Positions 26,029-34,297 of a stretch of DNA of 64,000 nucleotides are shown here, one piece after another. The notes beneath the pieces were generated by a model. The model was given only the letters and a program-made list of their open reading frames with translations, did not search any database and was not told where the DNA came from. The position numbers and the translations under genes were made by a program. Location: assembly GCF_003337415.1 (NCBI RefSeq), contig NZ_QPJT01000020.1, positions 22,456 to 86,455 on the forward strand, read 5' to 3'. The first letter of the stretch is position 1; the number at the start of each line of letters is the position of its first letter. Source of the DNA: Anaerobacterium chartisolvens (lineage in GTDB: Bacteria; Bacillota; Clostridia; Acetivibrionales; DSM-27016).

Positions 26029-27217
26029 TCTCGCGCCTCCGGTACACAATATTGCCATTAATAATGGTAGCATAAACCCTTGATTTGAGCTCAAAGGGAT
26101 GCCCCTTAAAAATAACCATGTCGGCATCCTTGCCCTTCTCAAGGCTCCCTACCCTGTCGTCTATGCCTGTGATCTGCGCGGCATTTATTGTAATTGCCTT
26201 CAATGCCTCTGTCTCATCCATACCCTCGCGTGCCGCAATAGCGGCGCACAGGCACAGGTATTGTATGGGTATGCATGGATGATCGGTCATTATAGCTAAT
26301 TTTATACCTGCACGGGAGAGAATGCCCGGTGCCTTTATGCTCTGATTCTTCAGCTCTATCTTGGATCTGTCGGTGATCAGAGGCCCTACAATTGCCCGAA
26401 CTCCCTCCTCCAGAAGGATATCCTTTATAAGGTAGCCTTCGGTACAATGCTCTATAGTCAAATCTATTCCAAATTCCCTTGCAATCCTCACGGCAGTAAG
26501 TATGTCATCGGCTCTGTGGGCATGGGCCTTTACAGGTATCTCTCTTCTCAATACCTTTACAAGCGCGTCAAGCTTAATATCGAACTCAGGCTTATCATTG
26601 TTTTCCTCGTCGGCATAATGCTTTTCAAGAAGCTCCTTATATTCCGCCGCCTTCATAAGATTTTCCCTAAGCAGTGCCGCCGTTGCCATTCTGGTTATGG
26701 GCATCTGCCTTTTTTCATTATATACCGTTTTGGGATTCTCACCAAACGCAACCTTCATAGCCACGGGAGCCTTTATAATCATATCCTCAATTCGCCTTCC
26801 ATAGGTTTTCAGTGCGGCAAACTGCCCTCCTATGACATTTGAGCTGCCCGGGCCCGTAACCACAGTGGTAACTCCGCCCTCCCTCGCCTCCACAAAAGCC
26901 CTGTCAGCATGGTAGACGGCGTCTATCGCTCTTAATTGGGGTGTAACAGGGTCGGTCGACTCGTTGCCGTCATCCCCCTCAAAGCCCACAGAGTCCTCCC
27001 ACATGCCGACATGGCAGTGCGCGTCTATGAAGCCCGGCAAAACATAGCAGGCTTCCGCATCAATGACGGTAACATCCCCCCGCCCTGAAACAGCCCTTTC
27101 AGCCTTACTTATATCATCGCCTATTTCAATTATTTTTGCCTCATCGGCCAGAATATATCCATTATCATAGCTTATCCCGGCCATAGTAAGTATTTTGCCA
27201 TTTTTAACAAGCAGCAT
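26015..27217 (-). CDS. Amidohydrolase of the imidazolonepropionase-like family
   Basis: 400 residues with the amidohydrolase barrel: PGFIDAHCHVGMWEDS gives HxH, His in KAHAHRADD and TIEHCTEGY, catalytic Asp in LAIMTDHPCIP, and closing GSLEKGKDADMVIFKGHPFE. This points to a metal-dependent hydrolase of a cyclic amide, but the substrate is unknown. It heads a tight operon with tsaE, tsaB and rimI and overlaps tsaE. GGGAGG precedes the ATG. No histidine-degradation genes are nearby, so imidazolonepropionase itself is unlikely. Confidence 0.87.
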   Translation of the reverse strand: MLLVKNGKILTMAGISYDNGYILADEAKIIEIGDDISKAERAVSGRGDVTVIDAEACYVLPGFIDAHCHVGMWEDSVGFEGDDGNESTDPVTPQLRAIDAVYHADRAFVEAREGGVTTVVTGPGSSNVIGGQFAALKTYGRRIEDMIIKAPVAMKVAFGENPKTVYNEKRQMPITRMATAALLRENLMKAAEYKELLEKHYADEENNDKPEFDIKLDALVKVLRREIPVKAHAHRADDILTAVRIAREFGIDLTIEHCTEGYLIKDILLEEGVRAIVGPLITDRSKIELKNQSIKAPGILSRAGIKLAIMTDHPCIPIQYLCLCAAIAAREGMDETEALKAITINAAQITGIDDRVGSLEKGKDADMVIFKGHPFELKSRVYATIINGNIVYRRRESEEV

Positions 27218-27239
27218 TTTTCCTCCCGATGTTATGCAA

Positions 27240-27279
27240 ACGCACCTTGGAATTCAAAAGCATTTAGCTTAAGGTGCGT
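27240..27279 (-). terminator. Terminator-like hairpin between chemoreceptor and amidohydrolase genes
   Basis: ACGCACCTT (27240-27248 read on plus) pairs perfectly with AAGGTGCGT (27271-27279). On the minus strand it lies 75 nt after the chemoreceptor stop and ends only in TTTGC, so it is a plausible but weak terminator. Confidence 0.5.
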
Positions 27280-27354
27280 AAAATATTTATAAATAATCAT
27301 CTTAAACATTTTATTATAATGGATAAAAAAAAACAACAAATCCTCTTATTTTAT

Positions 27355-29343
27355 TTAAACCCTGAACTTGCTGATAACACCCTGCAGGCTCTGTGCAAGG
27401 TTTGACAAGCTCTGGCTTGTAACCGCAATTTCTTCGGCAGAGGCGGACTGTTCCTCCATTGATGCCATTGCTTGCTGGCTTGAAGCGGCATTTTCCTCCG
27501 CAACAGCAGAAAGAGCTTGAAGTGTCCGCAATATTTCTTCCTTCATTGTCACCAGCTCTTTTCCTGAGGCATTCAATTTCTCAACAGCCCCTCCGGTTTC
27601 CTTCATTGTACTCTCTATTAGAATATATTTATCCCTGCTCTGTGTCACACTGTCGGCCTGACTCTTACATATGGCAGAAACCATCTGAACACTCTTTACA
27701 GCAGCTTCGGCATTGCTTTGCAGCTCCTTTACTATTTTATCAATGGACTTGGTAGACATGGAAGCTTGCTCCGCCAGCTTTGTTATCTCTTCAGCCACTA
27801 CCGCAAAGCCCTTTCCGGCCTCTCCTGCTCTGGCCGCTTCTATGGTTGCATTTAATGCAAGAAGATTGGTCTGCCCCGCCACCGAAGCAATTAAGCTGCT
27901 TGCCTGACCTATCTTGCCTGAATTTTCGTTTGTTTTTAATATAATTTCATAAATTTCTTTTGTGGCACCGTTGCTTTCCTCTGTTATCTCAGCTAGGCCG
28001 TCAACTTCCTTAAGCCCGTCATTTACAACCTCTGTAATTCTATTTGAAAGAATATTCAGGTTCCTTATGCAGTGCTGATCCTTTTCAATAATCTCTTCTA
28101 GCAAAAAGGCTTTAGAACATCCGCTCTGGGAATCTTTTGCCTGTTGTGACGCAGCCTTTGCTACCTGTTCCATAGCTATGGATACCTGCTCGGCTGCGGC
28201 AGCCGATTCCTGTGAGGTGGCAGTCAGATCTTGTGAGGCGGCAGCCACTTGCTCGGAGGAAGCCTTAATTTCACATGTGATTTCCCTTAGACTGCCTGTT
28301 ATCCCCTGAAGTGCCTTTGACAGAATCCCAATCTCATCCTTCTTTTTCAAAAGGCCTTCAGGGATGTCCTGAGTTATATCCAGAGCAGATATTCGCTCCG
28401 AGCAGCTTACTATTTTTATAATAGGCCGGACAATGGAGCTTCCAATTAAATATGTAAGCACTATGCTTATAATCAAGCCCGTAGCGGTGGTTACAAGCAC
28501 CCCCCTCTGTAACAGGCTTATTGACGACAGCACCTCTTTTTTATTGGCCGTTACAGCCACTATCCAGTCGGTGCTGTCAATAGGCTTATAGGCGGCATAC
28601 ATCTCATTTCCTTCAAAAGAGTAGGTGCTCACTCCTGATTTTTCGGCAATCATTTTTTCAAACAGTTGCGCTGCCGATTTCTGTCCGTCATCCTTTTTTG
28701 CCTCCTCAATGGGATTAAACTGGTTCACCACCCTGTCAATGTTGCGGTGCCCCATTACCGTTCCTTTGGAATTTATTACATACGCATATCCACTATCACC
28801 GTAGCCTACATCCTCTATAACCTTACTTAAGGCATCACCGCTTCTTCTTGCGATAAGTACACCCACTATTTTTCCGTCTGCTTTTATAGGCACAGCATAC
28901 ATTATCACAGGCTCATTAGTCACTCTGCTTATTAACACATCCGACAAATTTGTTTCACCATTTAATGCCTTTTTTATATAATCCCTGTCTCCAAGCTGGC
29001 TTTTTGTACCATCGGGATAGTAAGCATTGCCGTCCGGCAGCACAATTCCCATATCCATAAACTCCGTATTTTTCAGATCTGCTTTCAACGCAGCTCTCTG
29101 CCTCTCCCAATCCATACTTTGAATGTCTTGTTTTAACGATATTGTCTCCAGAATGCTCTTTTGCATTTCAATCCTGCTTTTCGTCAATTTAGATACCTCT
29201 GCAACCAACAATCCAAGTCCCTTCTCCGCTTCCCCGACAAGTGCTTCGCTGGCTGTTTTTAAAGATATAAGGCTTATAACCGAAGACGATACCAGGACCA
29301 ATGCGCAAAAATATACTATTAGCTTTGTTTTAATACTTTTCAT
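27355..29343 (-). CDS. Methyl-accepting chemotaxis protein
   Basis: 662 residues. TM1 at about 8-28, a Cache-type extracellular ligand domain to about 280 ([56 protein letters not shown]), TM2 at about 284-305, HAMP, then the cytoplasmic signalling region with the conserved hairpin tip ([37 protein letters not shown]). It senses a small molecule outside the cell and controls CheA. The ligand is not evident. It stands alone. Confidence 0.95.
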   Translation of the reverse strand: MKSIKTKLIVYFCALVLVSSSVISLISLKTASEALVGEAEKGLGLLVAEVSKLTKSRIEMQKSILETISLKQDIQSMDWERQRAALKADLKNTEFMDMGIVLPDGNAYYPDGTKSQLGDRDYIKKALNGETNLSDVLISRVTNEPVIMYAVPIKADGKIVGVLIARRSGDALSKVIEDVGYGDSGYAYVINSKGTVMGHRNIDRVVNQFNPIEEAKKDDGQKSAAQLFEKMIAEKSGVSTYSFEGNEMYAAYKPIDSTDWIVAVTANKKEVLSSISLLQRGVLVTTATGLIISIVLTYLIGSSIVRPIIKIVSCSERISALDITQDIPEGLLKKKDEIGILSKALQGITGSLREITCEIKASSEQVAAASQDLTATSQESAAAAEQVSIAMEQVAKAASQQAKDSQSGCSKAFLLEEIIEKDQHCIRNLNILSNRITEVVNDGLKEVDGLAEITEESNGATKEIYEIILKTNENSGKIGQASSLIASVAGQTNLLALNATIEAARAGEAGKGFAVVAEEITKLAEQASMSTKSIDKIVKELQSNAEAAVKSVQMVSAICKSQADSVTQSRDKYILIESTMKETGGAVEKLNASGKELVTMKEEILRTLQALSAVAEENAASSQQAMASMEEQSASAEEIAVTSQSLSNLAQSLQGVISKFRV

Positions 29344-29524
29344 CTCACTCTGCCTCGTATACTGTTATCCTCATTTTTTTGCAAAAATATTTTATGTTAT
29401 TTATTTCAATAAATCCTATTACATTAATTATATTGGTAAATTCTCTTTGGTACAACCTTTTATGATATAATTTTTACAGTATTGAGGCTTTTGTCAAAAC
29501 ATTTACATAAATTAAAGAAAATAT

Positions 29525-29569
29525 AAAGACAGGCGGCCAAAGGATTTACGCCTTCAGCGGCCTGTCTTT
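29525..29569 (-). terminator. Terminator after yoeB
   Basis: AAAGACAGGC (29525-29534) and GCCTGTCTTT (29560-29569) pair over 10 bp, with an inner GAAGG/CCTTT-type stem, 11 nt beyond the yoeB stop. T-rich sequence follows on both sides, so it may work in both directions. Confidence 0.75.
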
Positions 29570-29579
29570 TATATTTACA

Positions 29580-29843
29580 TCACTTATCTTGATAATGATA
29601 TCGGCACGCCAGAATATAGATATTTTCGCTGTCGATTTTATAAATCAGCCTATCCTTATCATTAATTCTTCTGCTCCAAAAGCCTGCTAAATTTCCACTT
29701 AGAGCTTCCGGCTTTCCCATTCCTTCGTTTCCATTTCTTATAATATCCTCAATAAGGTGATTTATTTTTCTCAATGTTTTTCTGTCCTCTGTCTGCCAAT
29801 ATAAATAATCGGCCCACCCATTTTTAGTAAATACCTTATTCAT
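29580..29843 (-). CDS. yoeB: YoeB-family toxin (ribosome-dependent mRNA interferase)
   Basis: 87 residues from ATG 29843; the longer frame would run far into the antitoxin gene. Family signature: EDRKTLRKINHLIEDI, GKPEALSGNLAGFWSRRINDKDRLIYKI and the C-terminal CRYHY. The Glu, Arg and His of the YoeB active site are all present (EAL, SRRI and RYHY), so the toxin looks intact. It overlaps the yefM stop by 8 nt. YoeB cleaves mRNA at the ribosomal A site when the antitoxin is lost. Confidence 0.94.
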   Translation of the reverse strand: MNKVFTKNGWADYLYWQTEDRKTLRKINHLIEDIIRNGNEGMGKPEALSGNLAGFWSRRINDKDRLIYKIDSENIYILACRYHYQDK

Positions 29844-30102
29844 CCGTCTCTGCCTCAGAAAGTTCATGTGCAGATGCCATTCCATTTTCCAACTGAGCCT
29901 TTGATTCCATCAACCAGTCATAATTACTTTTATTGCCCAAAACATGGATGTTTTCCATAATATTATTATAAGCCTCTTCAGATAACATAACAACATTTTT
30001 GTTATCTTTCCTTGTTACTATAACAGTCTCATAATCATCTGTGATTTTATCCATATATGTTTTCATGTTTTCTCTTAGTGTGGTATAGTTTACAGCCAGC
30101 AT
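29836..30102 (-). CDS. yefM: YefM-family antitoxin
   Basis: 88 residues with the Phd/YefM DNA-binding N-terminus (MLAVNYTTLRENMKTYMDKITDDYETVIVTRKDNKNVVMLSEEAYNNI) and an acidic C-terminal tail (AHELSEAETDE) that would wrap the toxin. GGAGG precedes the ATG. It neutralises YoeB and represses the operon, most likely at the GTACAG-N4-CTGTAC palindrome just upstream. Confidence 0.94.
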   Translation of the reverse strand: MLAVNYTTLRENMKTYMDKITDDYETVIVTRKDNKNVVMLSEEAYNNIMENIHVLGNKSNYDWLMESKAQLENGMASAHELSEAETDE

Positions 30103-30119
30103 AAAACCGCCTCCATTTC

Positions 30120-30135
30120 GTACAGTTTTCTGTAC
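30120..30135 (-). promoter_or_regulatory. Palindromic operator of yefM-yoeB
   Basis: GTACAG (30120-30125), TTTT, CTGTAC (30130-30135): a perfect dyad between the -10 box and the yefM start. The core resembles the TGTACA-type hexamers bound by YefM in Escherichia coli. A related TACAG lies in the promoter spacer. Confidence 0.7.
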
Positions 30136-30139
30136 CCTT

Positions 30140-30168
30140 ATTGTATCCTACAAATAACTGTACGTCAA
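30140..30168 (-). promoter_or_regulatory. Promoter of yefM-yoeB
   Basis: TTGACG (30168-30163), 17-bp spacer, TACAAT (30145-30140), followed at once by the palindromic operator. The arrangement fits autorepression by YefM and YefM-YoeB. Confidence 0.8.
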
Positions 30169-30197
30169 CACTATCAGTATATCCAATGTGTTAAAAA

Positions 30198-30227
30198 AAT
30201 CCCCAAGACATTTCTGTCCTGAAGATT
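30198..30227 (-). terminator. Intrinsic terminator after the DUF2442 gene
   Basis: On the minus strand a 13-bp stem, all positions paired when G-U is allowed, closes a GAAA tetraloop and runs into seven T. It lies 26 nt beyond the DUF2442 stop and separates that pair from yefM-yoeB. Confidence 0.88.
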
Positions 30228-30253
30228 TGAATTTTGTATAGTGCAATTATAAC

Positions 30254-30529
30254 TTATGCTGTTCTATCTTCTATGGCCTGCAATGCATAAAGTGTATCGG
30301 GATCAATGTCAATACACCTGCTTACATTTCTGTTTCCTGCCAAATCCCATGCCAAAGTATTATTCAGTATTGTACATGTGCTCATGAAAACGCTTTTATC
30401 TTTTAATGGCTGAAAAGCCTCTTTCCCCAACAATGGCGCCACATCATACAAAACGATCTTGCCATCTTCAAAATAAACAGTAACGGTATAATCCTCATTT
30501 GGAACTACTTGCACTATTTCAGAAAACAT
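30254..30529 (-). CDS. DUF2442-domain protein
   Basis: 91 residues (VVPNEDYTVTVYFEDGKIVLYDVAPLLGKEAFQPL, AWDLAGNRNVSRCIDIDPDTLY) with the DUF2442 beta-rich pattern. It follows a DUF4160 gene by 17 nt and has its own terminator. The two families are frequent neighbours in accessory regions and have been suggested as a toxin-antitoxin-like pair; no activity can be read from the sequence. Confidence 0.8.
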   Translation of the reverse strand: MFSEIVQVVPNEDYTVTVYFEDGKIVLYDVAPLLGKEAFQPLKDKSVFMSTCTILNNTLAWDLAGNRNVSRCIDIDPDTLYALQAIEDRTA

Positions 30530-30546
30530 AATTTTTCACCTCCGGT

Positions 30547-30807
30547 TTATACCAATGGGTTAATTCTATTTAATGGCTTTCCATCTTTCGATAGCTCCCA
30601 ATTTTGCATTAATTCATCCTGATGAATAACACACCACGCTAAAATAAGTTTAAGTTGTTTAGATGGCAAGGCACCTTTTATTATTCTTGCATTGCTAATA
30701 TCCACCAATGCTCTATTTCCGCTATATTCAGCATGAAAGTGCGGCGGATTATGCTCATCATAATACATAGTCACACGGATCCCATAAAATAAAGATATTT
30801 CCGGCAT
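30547..30807 (-). CDS. DUF4160-domain protein
   Basis: 86 residues with the DUF4160 signature (MPEISLFYGIRVTMYYDEHNPPHFHAEYSG, ALPSKQLKLILAWCVIHQDELMQNWELSKDG). The conserved HNPPHFHAEY cluster of His residues could bind metal or act in catalysis. First gene of a two-gene unit with DUF2442. A group II intron ends about 35 nt upstream, so the native promoter may have been displaced or lie beyond it. Confidence 0.82.
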   Translation of the reverse strand: MPEISLFYGIRVTMYYDEHNPPHFHAEYSGNRALVDISNARIIKGALPSKQLKLILAWCVIHQDELMQNWELSKDGKPLNRINPLV

Positions 30808-30873
30808 ACTTTCACTTTCCTTTCAATCATATCCTTAAGTAAACATAGGCGTCACCGCCTATGCTCCTCGACG

Positions 30874-30906
30874 GAACCGTACGTGCCCTATTAAGGCATA
30901 CGGCTC
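30874..30906 (-). ncRNA. Group II intron domain V
   Basis: A 33-nt hairpin with the catalytic AGC at its base (GAGCCGTATGC), a terminal loop and return arm GCACGTACGGTTC. Position between the maturase stop and the domain VI stem confirms the assignment. The intron therefore looks able to form a ribozyme core. Confidence 0.85.
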
Positions 30907-30923
30907 TTCACTTCATATTTCAA

Positions 30924-32261
30924 TCATCTATAGAATAAGCTTATGCTTATCTTCGGTTCTAACAATGGAAAAGTTTTCAGCAGTCCGTTGAAAAATGTGT
31001 CAGCAGTATAGCTTCTTCGTTGGCTTCTTCTATTCAACCATTTAAATAATAACCATCGTACTGCATTTAGATAACTTTTCACACCTCTTGTATTATCGGT
31101 TACCCCATAATACTGATAGTGTCCCCTTAATTTCTGATTAATCTTCTTAATCAAATCATCCAGAGGCATTACTCGATTATTCTTTATCCATTCTTTCATT
31201 GCTTTGACTTTACTTCGAAATTTCTTCTTGCATGTCTTTACTTTACATCGAAAGAATCCTTTATTGCCATCATCACTACAGTAGAATGTGAACCCTAGAA
31301 AGTCGAAAGTTTCGGGTTTTCCCAACCCTCGTTTTGCCCTGTTTTGCCTGGCAAACCTCCCAAACTCAAGTATCTTCGTTTTCTCTAGCGTCAATTCCAA
31401 TCCAAATGTCTTGAATCTCTCAATCAGTGTCAAATAAAACTCCTCTGCTTCCCATTTATTCTGAAAACAACATACAAAGTCATCGCAGTATCTTATTAAG
31501 TATGCTTCACCTTGGCATTGACGTTTAATTCTATGGTTAAACCAATTGTCCAATACATAGTGCAAATATATGTTTGCAAGAACTGGTGAAGCTCCGTTTC
31601 CCTGCGGTGTGCCTCGTTCACTTTCAAGATATTTGCCATCTTCCATGATTCCAGCTTTTAGAAATTTCTTTATGATTTCAATGAATTTCTTGTCAGCTAT
31701 GTCATGCTCTAAGAATTTTATCATCCATTCGTGGTCAACATTGTCAAAGAAACCTTTAATATCCGCTTCCACAACATAATTGCTCTTATGGTACTGTACT
31801 TGTTCTATGACTTCTCTAATTGCTTGATGACAATTTCTGTTTGGTCTGAATCCGAAGGATTCATTATGGAACTTTGGCTCATATACCATTGTTAGTATTT
31901 GCGCTATTACATTTTCTACAAGTTTATCCTCATAGCACGATATTCCCAATGGTCTCATTTTGTTGCTTCCGTCTTTTGGTATATACACTCTTCTTATAGG
32001 TTCTGGCTTGTAACTCCCGCTTCTCATTCGTTTAACCAAATGTTCCACGTTTGCATCTAGGTTGACTGAATAATCGTCCTTTGCTACACCATCAATTCCC
32101 TTCGCTTTTCTCCAATCCATAATTTCATGACTGGCTTTTAGGGTCTTTTCATTGATGTATGAAGCAAGGTTTTGTACCTTTCCATCAATTCTAGCCTTTT
32201 CTATATTGTATTGTATTCCAAGCAACTCATTCATCATGTTCTTCAGCTCTCCAGTCTGCAT
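30924..32261 (-). CDS. ltrA: Group II intron reverse transcriptase/maturase
   Basis: 445 residues with the RT blocks in order: YKPEPIRRVYIPKDGSNKMRPLGI, QAIREVIEQ, EADIKGFFDNVDHEWM, GTPQGNGASPVLANIYLHY, the catalytic RYCDDFVCCF, then a maturase X domain (LRGHYQYYGVTDNTRGVKSYL, KWLNRRSQRRSY). The frame stops after the X region with no HNH endonuclease domain, so insertion would not rely on its own second-strand cleavage. All three catalytic aspartates are present, so the protein appears intact. Confidence 0.93.
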   Translation of the reverse strand: MQTGELKNMMNELLGIQYNIEKARIDGKVQNLASYINEKTLKASHEIMDWRKAKGIDGVAKDDYSVNLDANVEHLVKRMRSGSYKPEPIRRVYIPKDGSNKMRPLGISCYEDKLVENVIAQILTMVYEPKFHNESFGFRPNRNCHQAIREVIEQVQYHKSNYVVEADIKGFFDNVDHEWMIKFLEHDIADKKFIEIIKKFLKAGIMEDGKYLESERGTPQGNGASPVLANIYLHYVLDNWFNHRIKRQCQGEAYLIRYCDDFVCCFQNKWEAEEFYLTLIERFKTFGLELTLEKTKILEFGRFARQNRAKRGLGKPETFDFLGFTFYCSDDGNKGFFRCKVKTCKKKFRSKVKAMKEWIKNNRVMPLDDLIKKINQKLRGHYQYYGVTDNTRGVKSYLNAVRWLLFKWLNRRSQRRSYTADTFFNGLLKTFPLLEPKISISLFYR

Positions 32262-32845
32262 AATTCCATGTTTACTTGAAGCTATGATGTGCTAACCCCT
32301 TCCCTCCACCTGCTTTCATAGGTTTCTATGGTACTATGGGTTAGTCGGACTTCCTATAATGCTTTTGCTCGTCTTGCTAGTTCCCTTGCTTGATTTCGCA
32401 TACTGTTTCCAGACACTATAGGATCTCATCTGTTCTGCTAACATACTTATCATCATCAAACTCGCCAAGCCCTCAGACCCCGGAAGAGTCATATAAATCT
32501 CGCCTTACCGATTTATATGATGTTGTCTGCTACCAATAAGATAGTATCGACCTCTTCGTTTAATAATTATTTCGTGGCTCAATAGCTTCAGTGCATTCAT
32601 TTTCGGCTCGTTTGCTCCCCGCCCTACGCTTAAGCCTAGTGTTACCACTTCGGCTCCAAGGAACTAGGTACAGGCTACTGGCTAGGTATTACCTGATAGG
32701 ATTTTCCTACTGTATATTAACAGCTTACTAATGAAAGCAGAATTGCTTCCACTTCCAAGAGGAAGCACACGCGTTTGCGTGCTGCTTCACAGCTCGCACC
32801 TTATAAATATTTTACCACAATGCCCTAAAGAAGTATACAAAAAAA

Positions 32846-32867
32846 CTCCCGGCAAAAGTCCTGGGAG
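32846..32867 (-). terminator. Intrinsic terminator after hsdS
   Basis: CTCCCGG (32846-32852) faces CC-T-GGGAG (to 32867), followed on the minus strand by TTTTTTTG. It ends the restriction operon about 90 nt beyond the hsdS stop, and the intron begins about 45 nt further on. Confidence 0.75.
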
Positions 32868-32956
32868 GTTCTAAATTGTCTTGAATTGTAATACACTGCA
32901 CTGCACTAAAAGCCCTGATATTATCTCTTTGAGAAAACATACATATCATAATATCA

Positions 32957-34297
32957 TCAATTATCGTTTAAGCACTCTTTCAATAACTCTACCGCACTTT
33001 CTTCATTTGGGTCATTTGTTCCTAGCTCTCCTCGGAAAGCACGGGCAAGAATGGCTTTTTTCATCAAGTCTATTTTTTCTATGACATCACAAAACTCTTT
33101 TGCTTTTTGTTCTTTTTCGAACAGACTATTAAGAATGAGAACTATTTCCTTTTGCTCTGGAAGAGTAGGGATTTTTACAATTAATCCTGATAGCTCTTTT
33201 TGGTTTATTTTAGGTAGTACTGAACGTGAGCCTGCAGAAGATGCTTGCTCAAGAAATTCATCTGACAACATATAGTACCAAAGGTATTTTGTATCTCCTT
33301 TTGCTTCTATAGGATACATATCCGCACTACAAAGACCGTCAAAATCAACAATTACAACTTTGGATAGATAAGGTCGGATTTTAGAATACAGAATTTGCCC
33401 TGCATAAAATCTGTGTTTCCCACTCGTTACACCGTCTTCTTCAATAGTACGATAGTCTAATAATAACCCTGTACGCTTTTCAATATTATCAGGTGCTATA
33501 TGTGGATAAGTTAAATAGTCCTTTGGGTCAACAAGGTTACTTTTAATTTCAGCGCTGTCTCCAAATCTCTTTTTCTCCCAGCTATCCATCCTCAAACCAT
33601 TCTTCTCACGCCATTGGGCAGTGAGTTCACCTGTGAATGCTTTATGAAGAATAGCAGCCTTACGGGTTTCAAAAGTATCAAGGGCATTTTGTGTCAGTTC
33701 CTTTGCATTGTCAAGTTTTTCAAAAAGGCTTTCAATGCGGTCAACAATACGTTGCTGTTCAGCAATAGGTAGCAGAGGGACTGGATAGTTTCTTAAATAA
33801 CTCAAAGACACAAATGGCTGTAATCCGCCAGATGCATGTTCTCTCATATGTTCTTCTGAAGATTTTAAAAAATTGCAAATATATTTAGGCTTAATATCAG
33901 TACTTGACAGTCTCTTAAATAATGCAACATTTTTTATACTAAACTCTTGAGACTTTTGTACTACAACAGGATTACCAATAGTACCTATCATGGCCATTAG
34001 TATGTCGCCGTCTGATACCCCAGAACGCTCAGAAATTTTTATATGGTCTTCTTCAGATATAAATTTTACATTCCTAAAGTCCAAATTGTTACCTATAAGG
34101 TTTTTACTTGTAATGAGGGGGATGCCCTTCTCTTTATATTTAGGTGTATCATGAGTTCCATCCCTTACATCAAGTATGTATTTTAATCTAGTCCACACCC
34201 AATTGCTCGGGACTTCATAAGGTTGCTCATCATCTGGCACCAATGCTTGTGCTAATTTATCTTCTAATGTTATAGCCTGTTTTTTTGCCTTAGCCAT
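32957..34297 (-). CDS. hsdS: Type I restriction-modification specificity subunit HsdS
   Basis: 446 residues with two target recognition domains, each opening with a typical W-x-x-x segment (EVPSNWVWTRLKYIL and MDSWEKKRFGDSAEIK) and closing with a conserved helix (PIAEQQRIVDRIESLFEKLDNAKELTQ and TLPEQKEIVLILNSLFEKEQKAKE). It sets the bipartite DNA target of the HsdM and HsdR complex. The target cannot be deduced here. It overlaps hsdM by one base (TAATG). Confidence 0.94.
   Translation of the reverse strand: MAKAKKQAITLEDKLAQALVPDDEQPYEVPSNWVWTRLKYILDVRDGTHDTPKYKEKGIPLITSKNLIGNNLDFRNVKFISEEDHIKISERSGVSDGDILMAMIGTIGNPVVVQKSQEFSIKNVALFKRLSSTDIKPKYICNFLKSSEEHMREHASGGLQPFVSLSYLRNYPVPLLPIAEQQRIVDRIESLFEKLDNAKELTQNALDTFETRKAAILHKAFTGELTAQWREKNGLRMDSWEKKRFGDSAEIKSNLVDPKDYLTYPHIAPDNIEKRTGLLLDYRTIEEDGVTSGKHRFYAGQILYSKIRPYLSKVVIVDFDGLCSADMYPIEAKGDTKYLWYYMLSDEFLEQASSAGSRSVLPKINQKELSGLIVKIPTLPEQKEIVLILNSLFEKEQKAKEFCDVIEKIDLMKKAILARAFRGELGTNDPNEESAVELLKECLNDN

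Larger units (their letters stand above)
30842..32799 (-). mobile_element. Group II intron with intron-encoded maturase
   Basis: The 5' end reads GTGCGAGC at 32799, matching the GUGYG start of group II introns. About 540 nt of non-coding domain I-III sequence follow, then the maturase gene. Domain V (30906-30874) begins GAGCCGT and ends ACGGTTC, and a domain VI stem (CATAGGCG/CGCCTATG) follows. The 3' boundary, near 30842, is approximate to a few bases. It sits in a spacer between the restriction operon terminator and the DUF4160 gene and interrupts no recognisable gene. Confidence 0.85.
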
